Positions 11,801 to 21,903 of a DNA stretch of 64,000 nt are shown one piece after another (position 1 is the stretch's first letter; every line of letters starts with the position of its first letter). Location: positions 2,366,744 to 2,430,743 of the forward strand of contig NW_009799104.1 in NCBI RefSeq assembly GCF_000213175.1. The letters run 5' to 3'. A program made the translations under genes and the position numbers. The notes beneath the pieces were generated by a model that saw only the letters and a program-made list of their open reading frames with translations, was not told the origin of the DNA and ran no database searches. The DNA is from Neurospora tetrasperma FGSC 2508 (lineage: Eukaryota; Ascomycota; Sordariomycetes; Sordariales; Sordariaceae).

Positions 11801-12800
11801 GGCCTTGGCTTGGTCGGGACGGGAGCCACGCTCGATTGGCATTGTCTGGACCCCTTTTTACGCATTGTTCCCTTGCCAGCAAGTGGCCGTTCTCGAGGAA
11901 CAGTGAATGCTATATGAACCTCCAATGTCCCCTCATCCTCATCTGGTTTTGGATCTCTTCTTGTTTAGATTTCTTCTTCCCACTCTTCTCCAGGTTTGAT
12001 CCCCAAGACGAACAGCAAAAGACGTCACATCTTGATCCTCGATCGAGATATCAACCAAAAAGGTGTGTATATCCAAACCGGCAATAACCTATCAATGATT
12101 CTTTGCACATCACCCTTCCCCCCTGTCCACCAGCCAGTCCAATGTGCCGGCGCCGGAGAAGCTCGGTCCATGCCCTTTTTGTTGGGCGTGGTTGCGGCGG
12201 CTTGGCCAAAGTCTGATAGCTTGGGTTTGTTGTCAAGAGAGACATGGGAAAGGGGCAACCCAATCCAGGGGCGGCAGCATTGGCAGGAGCACACTACATA
12301 GACTGTGTGTGGGACTGGCGTGGTGGCAGGATTGGCAGGTCCCTTGGTCCCGTCACTACCTATGTTTTTCTGCTGAGAATGGAATCACCTGGCACCCCAA
12401 AAAGTGACCCCAGCCTTCTGGACCTCTCGACGGGAGTCAAGAAGAAGAGATCTCGCTGGCAACAACGGCGCCAACAAACAGCGGTGAAAAGGGGGCCAGA
12501 GTTGGGGTTGGGTCGTGGGACGAGATGGCCTCTGCCAAAGTGGAAAGATAGGACGACACGCGCTAACCCCAAACCTACCCCTCCGTAGACAGGAGCACAG
12601 GCACTTTTTGACGCCAGGACCCCCAATCTCTCAAAGCAACCCCTCCCCTGAACGGGACACGGCAATCTTCTCTTCCTTCTTTTTCCCTCCAGCTTTCTTG
12701 CCCTTCTCTCCTCTTCCTCTCCTCCTCCGTTACTTCCCCCTCCTCACTTCCCTCAATCCCCCCTTGACCTTCATCGCCAGACCCCAATTGCCCGCACAAG
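8811..12800. other. Long gene-poor intergenic region upstream of HMG-CoA synthase
   Basis: I found no supportable gene in these 4 kb. It contains A-rich tracts near 11228-11265, an A/C-rich run near 11645-11675, and two copies of the octamer TAGTGTAC at 9248 and 9320. Small ORFs (for example 12244-12588 +, 11421-11882 -) lack any domain-like sequence. The distal part probably serves as extended promoter and leader for the HMG-CoA synthase gene. Confidence 0.45.
12666..12780 (+). promoter_or_regulatory. CT-rich leader tract of the HMG-CoA synthase gene
   Basis: About 115 bases just upstream of the start codon are almost entirely pyrimidine. CT-rich tracts near the transcription start are typical of strongly expressed genes in filamentous fungi. 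The tract probably marks the core promoter or 5' leader. Confidence 0.55.
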
Positions 12801-14536
12801 ATGGCTACCCGTCCCCAGAACATTGGCATCAAGGCCATCGAAATCTACTTCCCCAGCCAGGTACGTCCAACACGCGCTCCGTACACGCACATCTCCCGCT
12901 GGCCGCGTTAGCTCCGGATGACGCCCCTCCCCCTTTTTGCAACAATCCAAACACACGAGATTCCCTCAGCAACGCTGCATAGCTATCGCAGCAGCAACAC
13001 ATATTCTGCTTTTTGCCGGATCTTGCTCCCTGAGCTTCTGCCTCGCATTCCAAGCACATCGACTGACAGCTGTCATCTTAATTGTAGTATGTGGAGCAAT
13101 CCGAGCTCGAAAAGTTCGATGGCGTTAGCACGGGCAAGTACACCATCGGTCTCGGCCAGACCAAGATGGCTTTCTGCGACGATCGTGAGGGTGAGTTTTT
13201 CCCTTCCCTCCTATTCTGATCCACCTCTGCGCGCCTTTTCAGGGGGCTGACTTGCCATGTGCCCTTCCAGATATCTACTCTCTTGCCTTGACTGCCGTCT
13301 CCCGCCTCCTCAAGAACTACGAGATCGACACCAACACGATCGGCCGCCTCGAGGTTGGTACAGAAACTCTTCTCGACAAGTCCAAGTCCGTCAAGTCCGT
13401 CCTGATGCAGCTTTTCGGCGAGAACACCAACATCGAGGGTGTTGACACCATCAACGCCTGCTACGGTGGTACCAACGCGTTCTTCAACTCCGTCAACTGG
13501 ATCGAGTCTTCCGCCTGGGACGGCCGTGACGCAATTGTTGTCGCTGGTGATATCGCCCTCTACGCCAAGGGTAATGCCCGCCCTACCGGTGGTGCTGGCT
13601 GTGTCGCCATGCTTGTTGGCCCTAACGCCCCTATTGCCGTCGAGCCCGGTCTCCGCGGCAGCTACATGGCCCATGCCTACGATTTCTACAAGCCCGACCT
13701 GACCAGCGAGTACCCCTACGTCGATGGCCACTACTCCGTCAACTGCTACACCGAGGCTCTTGACGGCGCCTACCGCGCCTACAACCAGCGCGAGAAGCTC
13801 CTCACCAATGGTGTTAACGGCCACTCTGAGGATAGCACCAAGACCCCCTTGGACCGCTTCGACTACCTTGCCTTCCACGCCCCTACCTGCAAGCTCGTTC
13901 AGAAGTCGTATGCTCGCCTCCTCTACCACGACTACCTCGCCAACCCCGAGAGCCCCGTCTTCGCCGACGTTCCTCCCGAGGTTCGCGACATGGACTACAA
14001 GAAGTCCCTGACCGACAAGGTCGTTGAGAAGACCTTCATGACTCTCACCAAGAAGCGCTTCCAGGAGCGCGTCAACCCCGCCATCCAGGTCCCTACCCTC
14101 TGCGGCAACATGTACTGCGGTAGCGTCTGGGGCGGTCTCGCCTCCATCATTGGCCACGTCGACAGCGCCCAGCTTGAGGGCAAGAGGATAGGTCTCTTCT
14201 CCTACGGCTCTGGTCTCGCTGCCTCTTTCTGCTCTTTCCGCGTCACTGGCAGCACCGAGAAGCTTGCCAAGACTCTCAACCTCCCCGCCAGACTTGCTGC
14301 TCGCCGGGCCGTTCCCCCCGAGTCTTACGATGCTGTGAGTATTCCCGACTGACCCAATCAAGTCAAAAATACTAGTCAAGATGCTAACGATTGTACAGAT
14401 GTGCGACCTCCGCAAGCAGGCCCATCTCCAGAAGAACTACACCCCCAAGGGTGAGGTCTCTACTCTCGAGCCCGGCACTTACTACCTCGAAAACGTTGAT
14501 GACATGTTCAAGAGGACATACTCCATCAAGGCTTAA
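12801..14536 (+). CDS. ERG13: Hydroxymethylglutaryl-CoA synthase (cytosolic, sterol pathway)
   Basis: The enzyme condenses acetyl-CoA with acetoacetyl-CoA to HMG-CoA, the step before HMG-CoA reductase in sterol and isoprenoid synthesis. Four exons, 12801-12860, 13088-13190, 13271-14334 and 14399-14536, give 454 aa, the usual family length. Introns are 227, 80 and 64 nt, with GTACGT, GTGAGT and GTGAGT donors. The catalytic residues are visible: the general base Glu86 in [15 protein letters not shown], the acyl-forming Cys118 in [16 protein letters not shown], and His257 in [16 protein letters not shown]. The glycine-rich [12 protein letters not shown] stretch is also present. No mitochondrial presequence is seen, so the protein is cytosolic. 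Codon use is strongly biased to C-ending codons, which together with the CT-rich leader suggests high expression. Confidence 0.97.
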
Positions 14537-15286
14537 ACATCTTTCACAAAAGAAAAAGGGAGGGAGGAATTTGCATTATACCACTATACACTAATAAGGA
14601 TGGCGAAGGTCAGGCATTGAGAGTTGGAGACCACGATGATATCACGTACACTTTGTCATGACTTTATGGAGTAAGTGAAACAAGAAGTCCGGGTGTCTAA
14701 CTGCTAGAACTGGGAAGGTTCAGGCAAAGAGGTTGCTGGTATGATATCCAAACAGGCTCTAGAAAGTGAGAGAGTTGGGAAGGAAAGGGAAATAAAGGGA
14801 AAGACAGGAAGAAAACAAGCAAAGGCTTAAAGGGCAAGAAAGCTTTGCGATTCCTTTTACATATTACACATACAACTTATACTAATACTCATCGGCGATC
14901 ATGGGCCGGTTGATAGCTCATGAGGACTGGGGATTTTATGTGAATATACATGTTACATGATATAATCTGGTAATGCTCATTATTCAAGACGTTTGCACGC
15001 ATGTTGATGTAGTGGACCTAGGTTAATGATGTCTGAAAAAAAAAAAAAAATTGAGAGAAAAAAACCGAGCACGGGCAGTTATTGAAAATTGTGTCGTTAA
15101 TTTCATCCAATTCACGTAAACTAAAACTCCAATCCAGCCGTACATCTGTATTATCCTATTTTACCACCCTCTCTGCATCCAGGTGTCATGATAAATCGTA
15201 TAAAACCCGAGTCGAAAGGTCCACAGACGCCTCAAGTGTACTACCAGCAACGCCTTCTTCTCCAGGAGCCAGGAGCCCGGAAACTA
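14537..15286. other. Intergenic, convergent 3' ends
   Basis: 3' flanks of HMG-CoA synthase (+) and the BCS1-like gene (-). A run of 15 A lies at 15036-15050. No gene seen. Confidence 0.5.
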
Positions 15287-17602
15287 CTAAGGCGTTCCAT
15301 ACCCAGAATCTTTTCCATCCTCCGACCCCGTCGACCTCGTTTCATTTACTTCTATTACCGAGATCTGGGGAACGAGTATATCCTCCACTACCACAACCGC
15401 CTTGGCAAGATCGTCCGTTTTCTCTGTCCCCGGCGCAATGTAATTGGCGATGGTCTGAACCTCTTGCTGGACGGGAACAACTTGAACCCTGATGGTATCC
15501 TCCTTAACCAGAAGAGGTGGAGGTGCAGTGATGTCGGTCTTTTCCTTCTTCGAGTGTTTCCTCTTGGAATTCTTCTCCTTGAAACGTTCTGGTTCAGACT
15601 CGGATTCGGATTCGGATGAAGAGGATTTGGTTGATGATGATGATGACGATGATGACGTAGAATCGTCGGAGGAGTCAGCGTCACTGATTGCTGCTTTCCT
15701 TGTTGACTTTTTGGACGACGACTTCTTGGAGGTTACTTTGTTGTGTTTACTGCTCTTTTTTGACTTTTTCGTTTCCGTTTTGTCTTTCCCACCCTTCTCC
15801 TCCTTTTTCGTCCCCTTATTCTCAGCCTCTGCTTTCTCCTCCTTCTCCCTCCGCTCCCTCGCCTCCCTCAAGTCCTTCTCCATCTTCTCCTTTCGTGTGT
15901 CCACAGCCCACTGTTCTGCCCCCTCCACTGCCGCGGCTGCGTTCCGCTTGTGTTTCAACAAAAACCCCTGAATCTCGGCGGGACTGAACTCGTGCGCGGG
16001 GATCTTGTCCGCGAACTGGTCGGCTAACTCGACTACTTTGAGAGTGGCTTCGTCGCGAGCGAGTTCGCGCCGCGCTTCGGCTGCTGCTGCTCCTGCTGGG
16101 CTTGTTGAAATAGATGGGGTTTTGAAAAGGTCCTTGGAATCGGCATCAGAGGGTGTGTCAACCTCGTCGCCTTCAAGCGGGGCAAATATTGCCCGGAAAA
16201 TGGCCGCCGTCATCTCCTTATCTGCACGCCCAAACTCAACGATCATGTCGACTCGCCCCGGCCGGATCAGGGCCTTGTCTAGCTTCTTGAGGTGGTTGGT
16301 GGTCATGATGAGAACACGGCCCTCCTGTGAGGCGACGCCATCCAAGATATTGAGGAGGCCCGAGAGGGAGAGGCGGCCGCTTGGGGTGGGGGTGGTGGCT
16401 GTACCATCTCCTGCGGTTATTTGACCGGGAACCATGTCATCGCTGCCGCCATCGATGGCCGCAACCTTGCCATCTTCGCGTGTATGGGTAAGGCCGGCCG
16501 TGTCGATATCCTCCAGCAAAACAACGCATCGACGTGGAAGCTCGGAAAAGAGAGACGCGAGGTTCTCCTCATTGGCGGCGATGGAGGACAGGCTGACGAT
16601 GTAAATCCTCATCTTGAAAAACCCGGCTAGCGCCAAACTCAACGAAGACTTGCCCGTGCCAGGAGGTCCATGGAGGAGGTAGCCCCTGCGGTAGGGAATC
16701 CCACGGTTGGCGTACCATCTGCGCGTTGCCGGGTTGAGGTAATCCGTCACATCGTCAATCAGCTCTTTCTTGACCTTCTCGTTCAGGATGACGGTGGAAA
16801 AAGGGCGCGAGGTGCGCGCCATGCATCGCTGCCAAGTGGGTTCACTACCCGATCCTTTAGTCGTTCCGCGGTAGATGAGCGTCTTGGCCTCGTCACGCTT
16901 CATGTACACCTCTCTGGCCTCCAGCAACAGCTCCTTCAGGATCCAAGGATCTCTGCCAAAGCACTTGATGGAAATCTCCTCCCGCTCGCTGGAGAGAGAA
17001 TACCCAGCCATGTCGCGGCTCTGCTGCCGGCGAAAGCACAGCAGGCGCCCCTTGTACCAGAACCAGTGGCTGCCGAACGTGGGCGTGTACGCCAAGGCTT
17101 TCTTCCCTCCCTTGGTGGACTGGACATGGTCATCTTCTTCGGTCCCGTCTTCATCCTCGTCGTCGTAGTCGTACCGCCACAGCCACCAGAAGCGCGAGTT
17201 CAGGTTCGTGTTGACGACGAAGCGCCGCGCGCCCTGGGCAAACTTTTGCGCGGCCACCCAGCCCATCAACATGTTGTAGATCTCGTCGTCGGTGCGCACA
17301 TCCACGACTGACATCATATAACGGTCGATCAGGTCCCAGCAGTAATCGCTAAAATACTGCCAGGCAAACGTGAGGGCGCCGCATATTAGGACGAGCGGGA
17401 TGTATACGTTGAGGTCGATGTTGAGGTTCTTTTGGACGAAAGCTGAGAATGTTGAGAAGCCGGGGAAGAACATGTCCAAGAGGACCATTTGGCCGGTCAC
17501 AGGAGCGCCAGTAGTAGAGGCGGCAGGATTCGACACGGTAGAAGAGGTACCATCGGAGCATGAGACCGTTTGCCCGGCCATGTGTTGAAGTAGAGTGTCC
17601 AT
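15287..17602 (-). CDS. BCS1-type mitochondrial AAA ATPase with long low-complexity C-terminal tail
   Basis: A single uninterrupted exon encodes 771 aa. A membrane span (about residues 66-84) is followed by a BCS1-N-like region and an AAA module. The AAA module has Walker A GPPGTGKSS (312-320), Walker B VVLLEDID (360-367), a sensor TTN near 434 and an arginine-finger motif RPGR near 447. Yeast BCS1 translocates the folded Rieske iron-sulfur protein across the inner mitochondrial membrane for complex III. Filamentous fungi carry several divergent BCS1-like paralogs, and this one is unlikely to be the canonical BCS1. It has a ~40-residue Asp/Gly-rich insert between Walker B and the sensor. It also has a ~200-residue tail rich in Lys, Glu and Ser that ends in a hydrophobic-acidic segment. 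Canonical BCS1 is about 420-450 aa. The true role and compartment of this paralog are uncertain. Confidence 0.88.
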   Translation of the reverse strand: MDTLLQHMAGQTVSCSDGTSSTVSNPAASTTGAPVTGQMVLLDMFFPGFSTFSAFVQKNLNIDLNVYIPLVLICGALTFAWQYFSDYCWDLIDRYMMSVVDVRTDDEIYNMLMGWVAAQKFAQGARRFVVNTNLNSRFWWLWRYDYDDEDEDGTEEDDHVQSTKGGKKALAYTPTFGSHWFWYKGRLLCFRRQQSRDMAGYSLSSEREEISIKCFGRDPWILKELLLEAREVYMKRDEAKTLIYRGTTKGSGSEPTWQRCMARTSRPFSTVILNEKVKKELIDDVTDYLNPATRRWYANRGIPYRRGYLLHGPPGTGKSSLSLALAGFFKMRIYIVSLSSIAANEENLASLFSELPRRCVVLLEDIDTAGLTHTREDGKVAAIDGGSDDMVPGQITAGDGTATTPTPSGRLSLSGLLNILDGVASQEGRVLIMTTNHLKKLDKALIRPGRVDMIVEFGRADKEMTAAIFRAIFAPLEGDEVDTPSDADSKDLFKTPSISTSPAGAAAAEARRELARDEATLKVVELADQFADKIPAHEFSPAEIQGFLLKHKRNAAAAVEGAEQWAVDTRKEKMEKDLREARERREKEEKAEAENKGTKKEEKGGKDKTETKKSKKSSKHNKVTSKKSSSKKSTRKAAISDADSSDDSTSSSSSSSSTKSSSSESESESEPERFKEKNSKRKHSKKEKTDITAPPPLLVKEDTIRVQVVPVQQEVQTIANYIAPGTEKTDDLAKAVVVVEDILVPQISVIEVNETRSTGSEDGKDSGYGTP

Positions 17603-20600
17603 GTTGGTTTTCTGGGCAGCGGGTCTGAAGACCGCTGTCTGTGATGATGTTGTCTGGAATTTGAGCCGGGAAAGAAACAGCGGAAGAAGGAATGGTGCTC
17701 TTATATTATCGGTTCTGTTTGCTTGTCGTCACTTCTCAGTTTCGGTTTGTTGTATCCTTTGAGGTGGTGTATGTGTATCTGTAGCCGTAAGAGTCCCGCC
17801 TCTCGTTCTCTTTGAAGTTGGTTTGCCGTGGCACAGGCCCGCCCGTTGCGCCGAATTTCACAAGCCGGAGAAAAGAAAGTCAACCAGTAGTGAAACGAGA
17901 AACAGGTTAACGGTGACGAGTTTGAGAATTGTTCGGTGTAGCGTGTGAGAGTGCCGAGTTGCAAACTGGATACACCTATGGTACAATACGAAGAGAGTGG
18001 CGTAACCGAACTTGTATTCCCCTTCAATGTGAACGAGGTGTTCCAGCAAAGGCAGAGTCAATCGACTTCATATATCGGGTTCGTTTGGTTGAGTGGTTTT
18101 AGGCTCCAGATTGTCGGAACTCCCGACTGGAGGATGCGTGGGATGAACGGTCAAGTCGACATAAAGAAAATATCGGGCGTTGAGCCCTTATATACTCTGG
18201 TGTATGGATTCATGAAGAGTAAGGATACGTTAACCGCCAGGCAGCAATACAGTCAGCATGGTAGTAGCTGGGTTAAAATACCTCTGAAAGAAGTACCTTA
18301 GTAGGAGGTGAGCAGAGAAAGAGAGCAAATAATTAAACCGAGTAACAATCTCCTGGGCCGCCACTTGGACACGGCCAGGAGAGTGTACGCGCCGTGAAGG
18401 TATTATGGTACACATAGTCCCTTGTCATCCCATGCATGTGATGTAAAGAGAATTGGGAGAGGGTCTAGCATGATGTTGACTAGAGCGAAGAACTGGTCTC
18501 CACGTATCGGGTAAGGTGCGAATCAGAATCAGGAGGGTCAGAAGCAGCCGCAGCATACATCAGCATAACGCAAGGGCTCCCGTCAGCACCGGGTCCCAAG
18601 AGAGATGCAGCATGCAATGCAGTAGGTATTGCTGTAGGTTAGGACAACCAGTTGCAAAGCAAACCTAGCCACTGGTCATGAATGAAAGGTGGCTTGCAAC
18701 CGTGATTTGGCCTTGCAAGGATACTGCAGTGGTGGCCGGGTCTCCAAAGTCAGAAAGGGGAAATCCTCAACAGCTCTCAATTCATCGTCACATGCAACCG
18801 TCCAGTAACCCTTACAGCGCAAGACGGGATGAAACTGCATGGCAGAAGCACCCGCACGAATTGCAGGCCGGCGGTGACAGCGAAACAGGAAACGTTGGAA
18901 ACCTGGCGATACCGCGGCATGACGCATGGTGCAAGTTCGGAATGTACCTAGCTGACGACTCGACAGCTGTCCCCCCCGGTTGTGAATCGCGGCCGTCCTC
19001 ATTCGGGAACATGGTGTCTTTGCTGACCACCCACCGAGAGTGGACTCCCACGCCGTTACTCGTTTCTTTGAAGGGCCATGCAAGATCGAACCCAACCTCC
19101 CGGGCAGTCCCCAGTCAATCAATCTGCTGGGGTACGGCGTAAATCCGCAGGGTGCTGAAGACGACAGAGATTCGTTGACAGTGACAACCACTGCTCGTGT
19201 CGTGCCTTAGCGTATGACGAACGGATGGCAGTGCGGTTTGAGGTTTGAGGCAGTGAAGCTGCAACAGGCTGAAAGATTCAAATGCTGGTTGGCAGAATAG
19301 TGTGGGGTAGAGGGGATGTGATGTCGGTGGAAGGTGGTTGTCTGTCTCACCTGCCCTCCATAATGGGTCTTTCTGAATGCCTGACATCGAATTGTTCCAG
19401 TGGACGATAACCCCTAAGCCTGTTTTAACCGGCGGAAAGAGACCCTTTGACGGGGCCTAGAACGTTTTGATAATATCCCCGAGTTGCTCCCCGAAAATGA
19501 GGTGGCTTGCTTTTTTCAACTCCTGATAGCCGAGTCCGACACTGCGCGTATTCTGGCACATCCATCAATGGCATCATCGTTCAGGCATGGAACCAAACAG
19601 ACTGTTGCATCTCAAAGAGAACGAACCAGCCTCAGTGACTTGTCACATCTCGCTAAGTGGTAGGGCTGAATGGATGAGATTTGGTATCGAGGTGTTTGCG
19701 AAAGCGTTCAAGGGTTTGGAGGCCGCTACAGTATTGCTGTGTACCTACCTTATTACCCCACATTTTACCTCGCTATACATTCACCAATAATGAGTCCCAT
19801 ATGGTCCGATGAACGATAAACCCTGCTTCGGGACGTTTGAGGCCGCGGCAGTGCAGTGCAATTGCAATCCTCGCCGTCATCGCCGGCCCCGTCACCTCGG
19901 CAAGTGCAACTGGCGGCCTCCGCATTTTTGGGTCAAGTTCGGCCCCACTTCACCACTACTCCCGGATCACCACTGATCAGATACCTCACGATGACCCCGC
20001 TTATCACACCGAGTTACTCATTCAAGTACAACCCAGCAATGCCTGACACTGAATATTCAACTGAAGTCTACACTACGTAATATTCGTTTGATAAATAATA
20101 TAGATCCCATTTCACTAACGTACAATACAGGACTAGTTTGTTTGCTTCTTGGTTCTTCTTACAATGATGAGGGTTCCCAACGCCACAGAAGTATCTCTCC
20201 GTCCTCTTCAGAACGTCAAGATACCCGCTCACAGCATCTATCCGCGAGAATCTTGGCCGCTCTTCCAAGTCTAATAAGATCTGGCTTTACTGTACCAACC
20301 TAACATACCAACCACGGCTGGATTGTATACCAATACAACTGATCAACGCAAAAGATCCTCCAAAGTATTCACCTGATTTCTCTCACAGCTTCAGCTGATT
20401 ATTTCACTTACCGCCAAGTTACTACCAAGAAAAAGGTAGTTGGTTCTTTTCTGCCATCGTTTAACCAATTTAATACATCTGCAAAATTAAATGAGAATTT
20501 TCCGTAGAGTCGGCAGTTTACATGGAGCAAACAAAGAAAGTAGTTGACGTTCGCCAAAGGTATGATGATGTATGCCGGACGAAGATAAGATGAAGAGAGA

Positions 20601-20952
20601 GCGAGAGGGAAAAAAAAATAAAAAAATAAAATAAAATAAAGGGGGGGCTTGATAGTTGGTAATCTAGTGTAACCAATAAATAGTTTATGGGGATCACTTA
20701 ATCATTGCGTGTGGTAATTCTACAAAAACATACTCGAACACAGGATCTCCATCACATAGGCATATAGCCCCTCGTAGCGGGTCCTGACCGCATATATAAG
20801 GTACCCAAGACCAAGTCATTCCCAGTCTATAATTACAGTGTGACTCATCCTCAGCAAAAGTAAAACCACACATCCTACTCAATCAGCAGTCAACCTCGTC
20901 TTTTCATCCATGTTGCCCATTGTTAGGCTATTTATCATAACAATGTCAGTGT
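17603..20952. other. Large gene-poor intergenic region
   Basis: These 3.35 kb lie upstream of the BCS1-like gene and downstream of the hypothetical gene at 20953-21903. No supportable gene was found. The distal third is AT-rich, with an A/T run and G7 at about 20610-20647. Overlapping ORFs on both strands near 18676-19191 have no domain-like features. Confidence 0.45.
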
Positions 20953-21903
20953 TCACTCAGGCATAAACACCTGAATCCCAACTCCATCCTGCTGGAAATG
21001 ACCTCCTCCTCCTCCTCTTCCTCCACCACCACCACCACCTGACATCACCGGAGGATGAGTTCCCGGTGTTAAAATATGCGGAGGATGATGAAAGCTCCCG
21101 TGTCCATGTGGTGTCATTGGTGGTATCGGTGGCGGAGGAGGACCACCCATATTGAACATCGGTTGCCCCGGGTACCCGCCAGTGGGAGGATGAGAAGTAG
21201 GAGGAGGGGGCACCATACCCGGAGGACCAGGTGGGAATGGACTTGGGCTAGCACCAGGGCCTCCGGGACCTCCTCCTTGATAATTGATTTCGTTGGAAAC
21301 ACTTCGACTTCCGTCGTCCGTTTCTTCTTCATCATCATATTTCCCCTCGTCTTCTTCTTCTTCTGATGTAGCACTCGGCGGTCCCTGTCGCCCCCGATGT
21401 CCATGTCCATGACTGTGTCTGTGGCTACCACCGCTCTTACTCGAGTGTTTTGAGGAACGGGATTCCCTCTCACTCCCACTCTTGGGCGGCTTCCATTGCC
21501 TTGCCGCTGCTACCTGCGCTGGTTGCTGCTGCTGCTGCTCTCCCCCTTCGTAACCAGCACCAGACCCATGGCCACTAGTCCTTGACTCAATAAAGTAAAA
21601 CTCCTGCTTTACTCTTCTACAGTTACTGTCGCTACTGACCCACGAGAGCCCCGATCGTCTAGAGCGTTTGGAACTACTGGCGCTGCTCCTCATCTCGCAA
21701 TCCAGATCTCCCGATGTGTCGTTATCGAGATATGTTGTCTCGTAAACACGCACGGCTTTGACCTTACGCGGGTTTCGACCGCAAAAGTAGACGAGCGCAC
21801 CGACAGCTGCGCAATCGGGAACACGCTTTTCGCGGCAGGTGCGAATGGAGGAGCCGGAGGATGTGGAGGAGGCAGACGCGCGGCTTGAAGGTCGGAATGA
21901 CAT
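20953..21903 (-). CDS. Hypothetical low-complexity protein (Ser/His/Pro/Gly-rich)
   Basis: I do not recognise a family. One exon of 316 aa has a composition that varies in blocks. It begins with a Ser-rich N-terminus and a short ordered-looking segment (about residues 24-60, with two Cys and YFCGRNPRKVKAVRVYET). Then come a Ser/Arg region, a glutamine run, a His/Gly/Ser block, an acidic block (EEEEDEG, YDDEEETDDG) and a Pro/Gly-rich C-terminus with PPPPP and two glycine runs. The segment near residues 24-60 is followed by REFY-like residues (KQEFYFIESR) and may be the only folded part. No signal peptide or membrane span is visible. The open frame, coding composition and upstream ATG at 21903 make a real gene likely, with large disordered regions. 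Confidence 0.65.
   Translation of the reverse strand: MSFRPSSRASASSTSSGSSIRTCREKRVPDCAAVGALVYFCGRNPRKVKAVRVYETTYLDNDTSGDLDCEMRSSASSSKRSRRSGLSWVSSDSNCRRVKQEFYFIESRTSGHGSGAGYEGGEQQQQQPAQVAAARQWKPPKSGSERESRSSKHSSKSGGSHRHSHGHGHRGRQGPPSATSEEEEDEGKYDDEEETDDGSRSVSNEINYQGGGPGGPGASPSPFPPGPPGMVPPPPTSHPPTGGYPGQPMFNMGGPPPPPIPPMTPHGHGSFHHPPHILTPGTHPPVMSGGGGGGGRGGGGGHFQQDGVGIQVFMPE

Noticed and set aside
12244-12588. 114-codon plus-strand ORF upstream of HMG-CoA synthase
   Set aside because: Its composition resembles random GC-rich sequence; no signal, domain or splice context was seen.
13078-14415. 445-codon open frame antisense to HMG-CoA synthase
   Set aside because: It mirrors the biased codons of the sense gene, crosses its introns and has no domain-like sequence; it is a shadow of strong GC3 bias.
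15492-15971. Acidic/serine-rich open frame opposite the BCS1-like tail
   Set aside because: It is explained by the low-complexity tail on the other strand.
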